Assembly (NCBI RefSeq): GCF_019042215.1
Contig: NZ_JAHQCS010000174.1
Location: 1-62,091, forward strand
From: Evansella tamaricis
GTDB lineage: Bacteria > Bacillota > Bacilli > Bacillales > Salisediminibacteriaceae
Direction: 5' to 3'
DNA: 62,091 bases
Shown here: one piece after another, positions 44,651 to 54,065 of the stretch
How the letters are laid out: the number at the start of each line of letters is the position of its first letter
Position numbering within the stretch: the first letter of the stretch is position 1
The notes under the pieces: generated by a model
Databases searched by the model: none
Told to the model about the DNA's origin: nothing
The model's input: only the letters and a program-made list of their open reading frames with translations
Position numbers and translations under genes: made by a program

Positions 44651-45151
44651 TTATTTCGCCCGTTTAGAGTTTATTCGCACAAGCATTTCCTCTCTCCGTT
44701 CCTTCACCTGTTTTTCCACATCCACCTCGGAAGTACATTTAGGACAACGGAGCGCCCTTGATGGGATATCTGAATAACAATACGGACATGTTTTAACCTT
44801 AGTGGATTCCATTGGTGCTCTCCTCAGTTTTACCATTTGAATAATCACAAGGTAAGCTGCAAATGCAATGATAACGAAATGGATTACTGTCTCAATAAAT
44901 ACTCCATAATTAATAGTAGCAGCACCAGCAGCCTGTGCTTCCGCTAAACTGTCATAATGACCGCCCGATAAGTTAATGTACAAATTCGTAAAGTTTACTT
45001 TGCCTAAAATGAGTCCAATCGGGGGCATGAGCACATCGGAAACAAAAGAGGTTACGATATTTCCAAAGGCAGCACCGATGATTATCCCAATTCCCATGTC
45101 CACCACATTTCCCCGAACGGCAAACTCTTTAAATCCTTGAAAAAAACTCAT
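44651..45151 (-). CDS. mscL: Large-conductance mechanosensitive channel with C-terminal zinc ribbon
   Basis: A tension-gated channel that releases solutes on osmotic downshock. The first 125 residues are MscL: GFKEFAVRGNVVDMGIGIII at the start of span 1 and a second span near HFVIIAFAAYLVIIQMV. A 45-residue tail then carries two CxxC pairs (CPYC and CPKC), a zinc-ribbon-like unit, and a basic coiled end. At 166 aa it is longer than classical MscL. The ATG at 45151 was chosen over an upstream TTG. I recall such ribbons in some MscL relatives, so this may not be novel. Confidence 0.9.
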   Translation of the reverse strand: MSFFQGFKEFAVRGNVVDMGIGIIIGAAFGNIVTSFVSDVLMPPIGLILGKVNFTNLYINLSGGHYDSLAEAQAAGAATINYGVFIETVIHFVIIAFAAYLVIIQMVKLRRAPMESTKVKTCPYCYSDIPSRALRCPKCTSEVDVEKQVKERREEMLVRINSKRAK

Positions 45152-45377
45152 TTTGCCAATTCCCCTTTTGAACAACTATTCTTTTATCAATATATGTAGT
45201 TGTCCAAATAAAATATTCCTTTCTTAAACTAACTCTTCATTAAAAAAACTGCTCATTCACAAAAGTTTGCTTGTTTGTTCCTTTCTTCCATTTTTACTTG
45301 CATAGAATCCACCTCCTATGACAAAAAATAAAAGGTAGTTATTGGACGTGTTCTTTACTCTAGGAGGTTAAAAACTA

Positions 45378-46937
45378 ATGACAACTAATTATGAAGGTTT
45401 ACCACAATATCCAGAATCTTTTTGGCTTGACTCTACCAACCGACCAAGTTTTCCAAAGCTAGAAAGAAACGAAAAGGCCGATGTTGTTATTGTCGGAGGT
45501 GGGATTACCGGTGTTACTGCTGGCTATTTACTCGCTATGGAAGGAATTAATGTTGCTCTTCTTGAAGGTGACAGGATCTTTAACGGTACAACTGGTCACA
45601 CTACTGCTAAAATTACTGCACAACACGAATTAATCTATGATGAACTAATGGAACACTTTGGGGAAGACTTTGCAAAAATATACTATGAAGCAAACAACAA
45701 AGCACTGGAATTTGCCAAAAATACAGTAAAAGAATTAAATATTGAATGCCAGTTTGAGGAAAAAGATGCTGTACTATATGGCACGGAGGAGAAGTCCGTC
45801 CGTAAACTTGAAAAAGAGTTTGAAGCGTACCAAAAATTAGGAATACCAAGTGAATTAAAAGGTGCTGTACCATTTAATGTAGAAGCTAAGAAATCGCTTA
45901 TCATGAAAAACCAAGCTCAGTTTCATCCTCTTCAATTTCTATTGAGGTTATTGGATGAATTTTTGGCACTTGGAGGCCAAGTGTTTGAAAATACTACGGC
46001 AGTAAGTATTATGACAGAGTCTGAGTCAGGTGCTGACGAACTTCAAGTGGAAACGAGGGACGGTCACTACATCACCTGTCACAAAGTACTAAGCTGCTCC
46101 CATTATCCGTTTTATGAAGCCGAAGGCTATTACTTTATGCGTATGCACGCTGAAAGGTCATACGTTGTTGCAGCAAAAGGGAATGTGGAAGACCTCCCCG
46201 GTATGTACTTAAGCGTAGACAGTACAAAGCGTTCGGTCAGGACAGCGAATATAAATGGGGAAACCCATTTACTTCTTGGTGGAGAGGGGCATAAAACCGG
46301 ACAAGGTGAACCTACCTTGAACCATTATGAAGCATTACATAAATTTGGCAAGGAGGTCTTTGAGGTTACAGATGTTCCATACCGTTGGTCTGCTCAAGAT
46401 TTATACACCCAAGATAATGTGCCGTATATTGGACCTGTATCTGCCTTACATACCAATATCTTTGTTGCAACCGGATACCGGAAATGGGGTATGTCCAGTA
46501 GCATGATGGCCGCTCATATTTTAAGGGATTATTGCCTCGGGAAAGAAACTCCGGAAATGGAGGTTTTCTCCACAGAAAGATTTCATGCAGACCCAAGCTT
46601 AAAGCATTTCTTTAAGGAAAACTGGGATGTGACGAAACACTTTGTGAAGGGGAAACTACAATTTGGTCAGAAAAAACTTGATGATGTTAAGCCTGGAGAA
46701 GGTGCTGTTGTCAGGGTGAACGGAAATCGCTGCGGGGCGTACCGTGACGAAGATGGGTCACTTCATCTTGTAGATACCACATGTACCCATATGGGTTGTG
46801 AAGTGGAATGGAACAATGGAGAGCGAACTTGGGACTGCCCATGCCATGGTTCTCGATTTAATTTTGATGGTGACGTCGTAGAAGGCCCAGCGAAAAAAGG
46901 GTTAGAAAAAGTGGATGCTGATGAAGGGTTAGCATAA
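45378..46937 (+). CDS. yhfW: FAD-dependent oxidoreductase with Rieske domain (YhfW type)
   Basis: Fusion of a DAO/GlpO-like flavoprotein (FAD site VVIVGGGITGVTAGYLLA, near residue 37) with a C-terminal Rieske [2Fe-2S] domain. The cluster ligands are seen as CTHMGCEV and CPCHGSRF in the last 70 residues. 519 aa fits B. subtilis YhfW. The substrate is unknown; an amine or amino acid is possible for this fold. ATG 45378 follows TAGGAGG. It stands alone before a terminator hairpin. Confidence 0.88.
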   Translation: MTTNYEGLPQYPESFWLDSTNRPSFPKLERNEKADVVIVGGGITGVTAGYLLAMEGINVALLEGDRIFNGTTGHTTAKITAQHELIYDELMEHFGEDFAKIYYEANNKALEFAKNTVKELNIECQFEEKDAVLYGTEEKSVRKLEKEFEAYQKLGIPSELKGAVPFNVEAKKSLIMKNQAQFHPLQFLLRLLDEFLALGGQVFENTTAVSIMTESESGADELQVETRDGHYITCHKVLSCSHYPFYEAEGYYFMRMHAERSYVVAAKGNVEDLPGMYLSVDSTKRSVRTANINGETHLLLGGEGHKTGQGEPTLNHYEALHKFGKEVFEVTDVPYRWSAQDLYTQDNVPYIGPVSALHTNIFVATGYRKWGMSSSMMAAHILRDYCLGKETPEMEVFSTERFHADPSLKHFFKENWDVTKHFVKGKLQFGQKKLDDVKPGEGAVVRVNGNRCGAYRDEDGSLHLVDTTCTHMGCEVEWNNGERTWDCPCHGSRFNFDGDVVEGPAKKGLEKVDADEGLA

Positions 46938-46949
46938 AATGATTAGAAT

Positions 46950-46996
46950 GGAGATTGTCCGAAAAAAACTATTTAATGGGACAGTCTCCTTCTTTA
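46950..46996 (+). terminator. Terminator hairpin after the Rieske oxidoreductase gene
   Basis: GGAGATTGTCC (46950-46960) pairs with GGACAGTCTCC (46979-46989) with one G-U pair, followed by TTCTTT. The loop is A-rich and 18 bases long. Confidence 0.6.
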
Positions 46997-47166
46997 ATAT
47001 AGATGCGACCCCAACAAGTTAGTATATACTCTACCATTTTTATGCGGTTTAACATTACTCTCACTAATATTGTCTGCTGGACAGACTTTAATCTACTCTA
47101 TGATTCCCATTTTCACTACACAACAGATATAATAATAGAAGAATCTAATTTCAGAGGAGTAACCAT

Positions 47167-48333
47167 ATGAAAGAAATAATAATCAAATCAATAGAAGAAT
47201 ATCGGAAAGATTTTTACCGGATTAGCCAGTACATTGGAAATAATCCTGAACTGGGTAATGAGGAATTTAAGGCTTGTGCCACACTCACAGAGGAATTGAT
47301 AAAACATGGATTTAATGTGGTAACTAATATCGTAGAACAACCAACAGCGTTTGAAGCGGTGTATGACAGCGGTCGTACTGGACCTCATATTGGTTTTATG
47401 TCAGAATACGATGCCCTTCCCGAAGTGGGACATGCTTGTGGACACAATCTCATTGGGACGATGGGAATTGCAGCAGGGATTGCCCTTAGTAAGGTTATTG
47501 AGGAAACGGGTGGTAAAGTATATGTTTACGGGACCCCAGCCGAAGAAACCCGCGGAGCAAAAGTTACCATGGCTGAAAACGGAATTTTTGACCATTTAGA
47601 TGTGGCTATCATGGCTCATCCAGCTAGTGCCTATGTGAAAAGCGGTTCATCTTTAGCGATGGATGCCATCCAATTTACCTTTAAGGGACGGTCAGCGCAC
47701 GCTGCTGCATCTCCAGAAAAGGGGATTAATGCATTGGATTCTGTCATTCAAACATTCAATAGCATTAATGCCTTACGTCAACACGTTACTCCAGACGTTA
47801 GAATTCACGGAATCATACCTGAAGGGGGAAAAGCAGCGAATGTGGTTCCTGATTATGCTGTGGCCCAATTTTACGTCCGCGCGGAAAAACGTACTGAATT
47901 AAATGACGTAGTAAAAAAGGTAAAAGGATGTGCAGAAGGGGCTGCTCTAGCAACTGGTTCTTCTCTAGAAATCTCAAACTATGAATATTCCTATGATGAC
48001 ATGATAACCAATAACGCCTTATCAGACTGTTTTACTCAAAATTTAATCCATCTCGGGGTGAAACAAGAGGAAATTGAAGTGAAATCAGGAGGGGGTTCGT
48101 TAGATATGGGGAATGTCAGTCAACGAGTTCCATCGATTCATCCCTTTGTGAAAATAAGCGATACACCAATTACTGCACATACCCATGAATTTAGAGACGC
48201 AGCTCTAAGTGACCGTGGATTTGATGGAATGATTTTAGCGGCAAAAACTATGGCTCTTACCGGATATGAAGTGTTAACAGATAAGGAACTATTAGCAAGA
48301 ATTAAAGAAGAGTTTATTCTTGGGAAACAGTAA
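47167..48333 (+). CDS. M20 family amidohydrolase/peptidase
   Basis: A zinc-dependent amidohydrolase, 388 aa, that cleaves N-acyl or peptide-type amides. Metal-binding stretches are EYDALPEVGHACGHN (near 78-92), GTPAEETRGAK and IMAHPAS. The dimerisation domain begins near FTFKGRSAHAAASPEKG. The nearest types are AbgB-like and YxeP-like enzymes, so p-aminobenzoyl-glutamate or N-acyl amino acids are possible substrates. ATG 47167 follows AGAGGAG. It stands alone, ending just before the palindromic element at 48361. Confidence 0.88.
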   Translation: MKEIIIKSIEEYRKDFYRISQYIGNNPELGNEEFKACATLTEELIKHGFNVVTNIVEQPTAFEAVYDSGRTGPHIGFMSEYDALPEVGHACGHNLIGTMGIAAGIALSKVIEETGGKVYVYGTPAEETRGAKVTMAENGIFDHLDVAIMAHPASAYVKSGSSLAMDAIQFTFKGRSAHAAASPEKGINALDSVIQTFNSINALRQHVTPDVRIHGIIPEGGKAANVVPDYAVAQFYVRAEKRTELNDVVKKVKGCAEGAALATGSSLEISNYEYSYDDMITNNALSDCFTQNLIHLGVKQEEIEVKSGGGSLDMGNVSQRVPSIHPFVKISDTPITAHTHEFRDAALSDRGFDGMILAAKTMALTGYEVLTDKELLARIKEEFILGKQ

Positions 48334-48360
48334 GGGGTTACACAAAATCTGCTAAAGAAT

Positions 48361-48489
48361 AGAGGCTGGGACAAAAGTGTTTTAATCAATGAAAAATCCA
48401 AACAATCATTATCTACGGAAATATATTCCGCTATCGTTGTGTATGGTTCGGATTTTCAATTAAACACTTTAGTTATGTCCCAGCCTCTT
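48361..48489. repeat. 130-base palindromic element (GAGGCTGGGACA ends), likely also a terminator
   Basis: The left end AGAGGCTGGGACAAAAGTGT and the right end (ACACTTTAGTTATGTCCCAG, then CCTCT) are inverted repeats, continued inward by TGAAAAATCC / GGATTTTCA arms. With a central loop of about 50 bases this looks like a small MITE-like or REP-like element. It lies between convergent genes and could terminate both. Confidence 0.8.
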
Positions 48490-48492
48490 CTG

Positions 48493-49956
48493 TTATTTAT
48501 TTAGTTCAATATTCACAAAACCAAAGTGTTTGCTAAATTCCTCAAAACTCCGTTGTTCCTTAATTTCTTGGCGATGCTCATTCCAAATTTTATTATTTAA
48601 ACCTCGAATCCGATGATAAAATTCATCCACCCTCTCTTGCTGTAACAATTCGAACCCATGCGCTAAGCGGCTTTTGTTCCGAAGGGTAATAAAGTTATTC
48701 ATCATTTTCAGATCGATATCCTTAATAAGATGTTCCTCAGATGCTTTTAAAATAAGTAGCCCTTGCATTAAGCCAATTTTAGGACCAAAACTTTTAATTT
48801 TCCGATATTCATAGAATGTATCTTTTGCAACCTCATTGACCTTATCCATCAGATCTCCTGCATATAATTTATTGTAATCAGGGTTGAATGGTGAGATATC
48901 AAGATTCAGCAAAAGTAATCGCTGTGTAATCATTTCTAAACAACGGTAAATTAATAATGCTGCAATATCTGCCTTGTGCTGTTTCCGATAATGATTAGCC
49001 ATCAAAAACAAATAACCAAACAAATGCCAATACGTTTTCCCGTCTTTTAATATTCTTTCATCACTCAACTCATGTATCTTTGTGAGGGGTTCAATGGCAA
49101 TTAGCTGATTCGTCAACTTTAATGTTGGAATCTCTTTCAGATTTAACAGCTCTGATATTCGAATCGTCTTAGTAATATGCTCTCCAGCTTCCCGAAACCG
49201 CATTGACTCTAAGTGGGAATACCCTGTTGCAAGGTGTTCATACGCTTGATAAGGTTTTGGATTTACTACTCGATCTTGAATCGTCTTAAAAATTTCTATG
49301 GCAGTTTCAAAATCTTCACTATTAAACTTGTTAATAGCCGTTCTTAAATCCCTGTCTCCGAACACCTCAAGTGGATCTTCCAAAATAGTTGGTAATTCTA
49401 AGCCTGGCTGTGGTTCTTTATGTCCGGGAAAGTGACCATTGTTTTCAATGTACAGAATATCGATACCTAAGTGGTTTGCAGCTAATGTACAGCCGGAAAC
49501 CATACTTTTCATCCCACCTGTAATATCGATGGCAATTTTATTAAAATCCGCCTGATCAATTTGTTTATTTCGGATATAGTCCTTTATTTTCCCATAGACA
49601 TCCTTTACATCAGACCCTCTTACCTTGGCATGCTCTACCTGAGTTAATCTTAATCCCGTTAACTCTCCAATAATATCAACGTTTTCCTCGGTTTCTGGTG
49701 AACAAATAAAGAAGACATTTTTCGGTTTTAGGGAGTTTATCCAAAGAACTAGTGGATGAATATCATGACCAACCGGCATAATTAAATATTCATAATCATA
49801 TGGATGTTTTCCAGTTTCCCTTGCATGTTGAACTTTTTGTAAGAACTGTTCCATGACTTGCTGAAATAAATGCTCCTGATAATAATCAGTTGCTGCTTTT
49901 CGATCCTTTGAATGGATCTCTAGATAAAATTTGGATTTCTCCTGAAATGTCTCCAT
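48493..49956 (-). CDS. Cas02710/CARF-type protein without a CRISPR locus
   Basis: 487 residues. The N-terminal Rossmann-like domain has the family pattern: YLIMPVGHDIHPLVLWINSL, then KNVFFICSPETEENVD and KIAIDITGGMKSMVSG (residues 141-155), in which CARF domains bind cyclic oligonucleotides or related dinucleotides. A TPR-like helical middle (about 210-330) and a helical C terminus (RCLEMITQRLLLLNLD onward) follow; a HEPN RNase motif (RxxxxH) was not clearly identified. ATG 49956 follows AAAGGTGGG. No CRISPR array or cas gene is present. It belongs with the tubulin-like cluster by orientation, though a repeat separates them. Confidence 0.72.
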   Translation of the reverse strand: METFQEKSKFYLEIHSKDRKAATDYYQEHLFQQVMEQFLQKVQHARETGKHPYDYEYLIMPVGHDIHPLVLWINSLKPKNVFFICSPETEENVDIIGELTGLRLTQVEHAKVRGSDVKDVYGKIKDYIRNKQIDQADFNKIAIDITGGMKSMVSGCTLAANHLGIDILYIENNGHFPGHKEPQPGLELPTILEDPLEVFGDRDLRTAINKFNSEDFETAIEIFKTIQDRVVNPKPYQAYEHLATGYSHLESMRFREAGEHITKTIRISELLNLKEIPTLKLTNQLIAIEPLTKIHELSDERILKDGKTYWHLFGYLFLMANHYRKQHKADIAALLIYRCLEMITQRLLLLNLDISPFNPDYNKLYAGDLMDKVNEVAKDTFYEYRKIKSFGPKIGLMQGLLILKASEEHLIKDIDLKMMNNFITLRNKSRLAHGFELLQQERVDEFYHRIRGLNNKIWNEHRQEIKEQRSFEEFSKHFGFVNIELNK

Positions 49957-49990
49957 GATATATCTTCCCACCTTTACGAATTAACATGAA

Positions 49991-50158
49991 TAAGAAAAGC
50001 GCAAGCGCCTATGGTCACGAGCGTAGGGCAGTGGAGGAATGACAACTAGAAGTCCGCTCTTTGACTTCAGTTGTCACTTCCGAAGTGCCTTAGTGGGACA
50101 GTAAAAGTGGAAAAGCACCACTTTTTCAGTTCCCATGCGAGTAGGCGGTGGAGCTAGT
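49991..50158 (+). repeat. Long intergenic repeat between the CARF gene and the DA1-like gene
   Basis: It starts AAGAAAAGCGCAAGCGCC and ends GGCGGTGGAGCTAG, two bases from the stop of the 1301-residue gene. It shares the GACAACTAGAAGTCCGCTCT and CACTTTTTCAGTTCC segments with the copy at 10734. It may act as a processing or termination element within the cluster. Confidence 0.8.
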
Positions 50159-50159
50159 C

Positions 50160-53100
50160 TTAATTACTACTGGATTCCCCACCAAATAATTCAAATGGGT
50201 TTGTTACATTTGGAGTATTTTTCAACGTCTCCAGTAATTGGAAGTATCCTTTACTATAAACATCATTTCGTTTCCGGAGATTTTCCACAAACTTTTCCGC
50301 ATAAACTTTTTCCCCAAAGTATTCTGCTAAATGGAGTTCTACCCATGTGGCAAATCCTTCTAATTCTTCCAATGTCATAAAGCGAACATTTAACTGATCG
50401 AATTGCCATACGTGGGTCAATTCATGGACTAATGTCATATATGTCTGAAGTTTCGGAGCTCCATTTTCCACCATAACAGAGATATCTAAATTCTCATCCA
50501 TTGACGCTTTACCAACCATCCTACCAGGATTCTCTGGAACAAATGATAGTCCACTGGAAGAATGCAACGTTTCCGCATTTACTAGGGATAAATCTATATC
50601 TCTTCGTAATTCCACACCAAACTGTTCTATCAGATAGGCTCTGCAATGTTCATAGATAGGTATTAATTCACTAACATGATTCACGGCTGATTCACGGCAT
50701 TCCGGGCAGCGGTTACGTTCGTCATCCAGCACTTCGTAATGTCCTGCAATATACTCTTTGTCACAAAAAGAACAGGAACGTTTCTCCGCATCTTCCTCCA
50801 CTTCCCTCAACACTTCTGATCCGATTGAACCCTGATGGGCCAACCTACTTTTATGAACAGTATGTCCTGAAACCATTTTTGCAACAAATTGCTCCGTACC
50901 TTTTAAATCAAAGATTTTAGGCAACTTTTCGTTGCCGAAACGTAAGTAAGAACCATTTTCTTGCACATCTTCTAATATCCACTTCAAGTAATCGTCTAAT
51001 ATATTCATTATTCCTTCCCAGTTATCTTGGATACTTTCCAATAATCCTAGCTGTGTGGGAGAGTCTTCAAGTACATAGAAAGTAAATTTACCTTGTTCGA
51101 CACCACTACCCTTTACAGAAACACTAGGGTGCATTTTTCCAAGTATCTTTTCGGGAGCCCGTTCTCCGGCATCTGTATCCACGAAAAAGTCTTCCGGTAA
51201 TGCTGACGTAAAGGCTAAAAACGGATAGCTGTGAGGAAATAACGTAACAAACATCTGATTTAATAAGAATGAAAAAGTATATGAAATTTTACCTGTATCA
51301 GGTTCATTTCCTGGATTCTCATCACTATTTTCTATATCAATATCAATTTTTAACATTTTCCCATTTTCAAAGGAACGATTAACCAAATGACTATCCTTCG
51401 CCTCTTCATATTCCACAAAAGAGTAGTTTGAATCAGGGCGGAGATCCACATATTTTTCAAAACGCACATACCCTTTTGTCTTTACGTGAAATGGAACTTC
51501 CATTAACGAAAACTGTAGTTTTGACCCATTCATATATTGTGGTGCTTGTTTCACCGTATTTTTGACGTTGTCCAGTTCCAGTTCGTAATTTCTTTCCTGA
51601 TGATAAATGAATGCTCTTTTCTGGGCGATATAGGAAACTTCCATATAACCAAGTGCTTGGTGAATTTTATCTATGCGATAAAGTTCCCCATGGAAAACAT
51701 GCTCCTGACCGGGTAAGTATCGTTGGCTTACATGTCCCTCAAAAAGGTAATCAATAATTTCACCTGATTGCTTTCTCACCTTTAGTATTCTTTTTTCTTC
51801 CATCGGAAACAGGGAGGCAAGTTTTTCCGTAATATTATAGCTTATCTCATCTTTAAACTGTTTTGCTTTCCCATCAAAGACCCTACGCTTTCTAACTTTT
51901 AAGGCTTCCTTTACTTTGTCCTCTGCTCCAAGCAATTCCATAAAACAGTGTTGTAATTGTTCACGAACAGGGATATCAGGGTCATAGTGATTCTTAGAAA
52001 GCATATCAATGACATCCCTCTCCAGGACATAACCATTCATAAGCCTGTCGATCAAAGGTTTTATGATCCCCAAAGGCGTACCAGGCTGTTTCGATGATAA
52101 TGGGGAGATGGTCCGATTACTGCCCATATGGAATGAAATGTTCTTTCCAAGATAATCACGTAATAAATATGGTGGGGATATAATATGAATAAAACTGCTT
52201 TGTCTACCATTCGTCCACCAATGAAGTAATGTATCCACCAGGTTATAATCCACATCCCTGACAAACATAAATGCGTGCTCTTTTTCAGGGACAGACCAAT
52301 ATTGGTCATAAACTTCCACATTGTTTTTCATACTCCGAATTTGAGTATCTGTTAATCCAAAGTCTAAAAGATGCTCTCTGTTATCCAATAAATCCTCCAT
52401 ACTTTCCCTGATCGGAAGAGCTTCTTGATTTATAAATTGCATGGATTCTATATAAAACTTTTGCGCAACCATTGCTAATACCATTTCTCCTGTTATCGTA
52501 CGGTAGTGTAACTTTGGAAAAATCCGTTGCTGGAAACGTTCATCTCCTTCCAACTTCCAAACCATATATTTTATATCAGGAGATGGCATTCTTTTTGCCA
52601 ACATATCTTCCGGTTTGATTTGAAATGCTTGCCTGACTGCTGTTTCCAGCCCTTCATACCATTGAGAGAAAACCCAATAAACTGGACGCACTGGCAGTTT
52701 GTCCATCAATTGCAGTGTAAAACGCTTTAGGCTCGGTATATCATTTGCAAGAATCCGTTCCCCTTCCAAAATAAGAATCGTGTCATATGGGACTCCATTG
52801 AAATCTTCCGTTAAAAATGGCACCGTACCCTTTTCTTGGATTTGGTGTACATCCATTAGCAAGATGTGCGGGGAAATATTGTCTTCTAATGATCGTTCCA
52901 ATGTTTCGATAGACCAAAGATGTTTTAAGCCATTAGCACCATGAAAGCCTTCCTCCAACCATTTTTTTGCTTCCTTCTGTGCCTGTTGATTTTTCAATAC
53001 AAGTACCACCCTATGATGGTTGACAAGCCTGGAAATAATAGCAGGGACCAAATATGGTTTTACCTCTCCGTAAAGGGGATCTTCCACCAATATATCCTTC

Positions 53101-54065
53101 CCTTCCAACATTTCCCTCGTAATGCTAATATATGTTTCCCGTAATGTTACCCCTTGGTTCCGAAGTCGCTGCAAAATAATCTGTAGTTGTTGTTCCGTCT
53201 CCGAAGAGGTATTCTTAAAGAAATTGTAATCTCCATTTTGTGTTTCCATCGTATGAACCGGTGATAAACTCTGTTCTCCATTGGCTATTATTCTTTCTGG
53301 CCAAAGCTTTTGATAAGCCTCATATAGAGGGGCATGATTTGACAGAATTCTAGACGATGAATCTTCTCCACTGATTTTCCCAGGGCGATAGGTTGGGGTA
53401 AGTCCCCCTAAAAACCACATTATTTCAAGAAAGATGATTAACGAAACAGCAGGATAAGTTGGAAGCAAGAAAGCTAATAGCCCCCTCAATTCAAAAGGCA
53501 ATACAATGATGTAAGATAGGAACAGAATCACTGCTATTAAACTACCATAACGAAAGAGAAGACTTAAAAAGTACCAGTCCGGTTTTAACGTAATACCCCT
53601 ATGGTCTTTCCTATAGAAAAGGGCAACTGTTCTGTCTTTATTACCATTGGATACAAGTCGATAGCGCCAATATTTCGGAATAAGACGAATAAATTTAGAA
53701 ATTATCCAATTTATAAATCTGGTTAAAACAGGAACCTTTCTCTGGAATAAACCTCCTATCCATCTTAATCCCAAATCCCCGATTTTAAAAATTAGCTTCA
53801 CAATAAAGAAGGCAACAATTACTAATACATTAAAAACTAGAGCCGAATAAAACTGTAAGGAAGGTAAATAGGCAAATACCGTGTCCATTATGGGTAACAC
53901 ATTCAAAAGGTCAAATCGCAAAATAGTAATTGAGATTAGAATAGCAAGGATTGGCGCCCAAAGTTGTTTATATCTATCCGCTTTTTTGTAATTTAATTTA
54001 TGGAGGAGAAAAATAAGTCCACAAGTTAGTAGGATGCCAAAGAAAATTATCCGTAATTCCATCAT
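50160..54065 (-). CDS. Large membrane protein ending in a zinc ribbon and DA1-like metallopeptidase
   Basis: 1301 residues. Several N-terminal spans (residues 5-230) anchor it. A middle part (about 300-560) reads like a P-loop/helicase-derived domain without a clear Walker A (LVLKNQQAQKEAKKW, ILILEGERI, VYWVFSQWYEG). The C terminus has a zinc ribbon CSFC...CPEC (residues 1098-1123), then a metallopeptidase with HELTH at 1214-1218 and a downstream Glu-rich helix (LEELEGFATWVE) able to provide the third ligand. Ribbon spacing and the following helix (ESAVNHVSELIPIYEHCR) resemble the DA1/LIM-peptidase family. Its ATG overlaps the upstream stop as ATGA. Confidence 0.7.
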   Translation of the reverse strand: MMELRIIFFGILLTCGLIFLLHKLNYKKADRYKQLWAPILAILISITILRFDLLNVLPIMDTVFAYLPSLQFYSALVFNVLVIVAFFIVKLIFKIGDLGLRWIGGLFQRKVPVLTRFINWIISKFIRLIPKYWRYRLVSNGNKDRTVALFYRKDHRGITLKPDWYFLSLLFRYGSLIAVILFLSYIIVLPFELRGLLAFLLPTYPAVSLIIFLEIMWFLGGLTPTYRPGKISGEDSSSRILSNHAPLYEAYQKLWPERIIANGEQSLSPVHTMETQNGDYNFFKNTSSETEQQLQIILQRLRNQGVTLRETYISITREMLEGKDILVEDPLYGEVKPYLVPAIISRLVNHHRVVLVLKNQQAQKEAKKWLEEGFHGANGLKHLWSIETLERSLEDNISPHILLMDVHQIQEKGTVPFLTEDFNGVPYDTILILEGERILANDIPSLKRFTLQLMDKLPVRPVYWVFSQWYEGLETAVRQAFQIKPEDMLAKRMPSPDIKYMVWKLEGDERFQQRIFPKLHYRTITGEMVLAMVAQKFYIESMQFINQEALPIRESMEDLLDNREHLLDFGLTDTQIRSMKNNVEVYDQYWSVPEKEHAFMFVRDVDYNLVDTLLHWWTNGRQSSFIHIISPPYLLRDYLGKNISFHMGSNRTISPLSSKQPGTPLGIIKPLIDRLMNGYVLERDVIDMLSKNHYDPDIPVREQLQHCFMELLGAEDKVKEALKVRKRRVFDGKAKQFKDEISYNITEKLASLFPMEEKRILKVRKQSGEIIDYLFEGHVSQRYLPGQEHVFHGELYRIDKIHQALGYMEVSYIAQKRAFIYHQERNYELELDNVKNTVKQAPQYMNGSKLQFSLMEVPFHVKTKGYVRFEKYVDLRPDSNYSFVEYEEAKDSHLVNRSFENGKMLKIDIDIENSDENPGNEPDTGKISYTFSFLLNQMFVTLFPHSYPFLAFTSALPEDFFVDTDAGERAPEKILGKMHPSVSVKGSGVEQGKFTFYVLEDSPTQLGLLESIQDNWEGIMNILDDYLKWILEDVQENGSYLRFGNEKLPKIFDLKGTEQFVAKMVSGHTVHKSRLAHQGSIGSEVLREVEEDAEKRSCSFCDKEYIAGHYEVLDDERNRCPECRESAVNHVSELIPIYEHCRAYLIEQFGVELRRDIDLSLVNAETLHSSSGLSFVPENPGRMVGKASMDENLDISVMVENGAPKLQTYMTLVHELTHVWQFDQLNVRFMTLEELEGFATWVELHLAEYFGEKVYAEKFVENLRKRNDVYSKGYFQLLETLKNTPNVTNPFELFGGESSSN

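Noticed and set aside
48493-49956. CRISPR-Cas locus suggested by the Cas02710-type protein
   Set aside because: No array and no other cas gene was found on either strand in the window.
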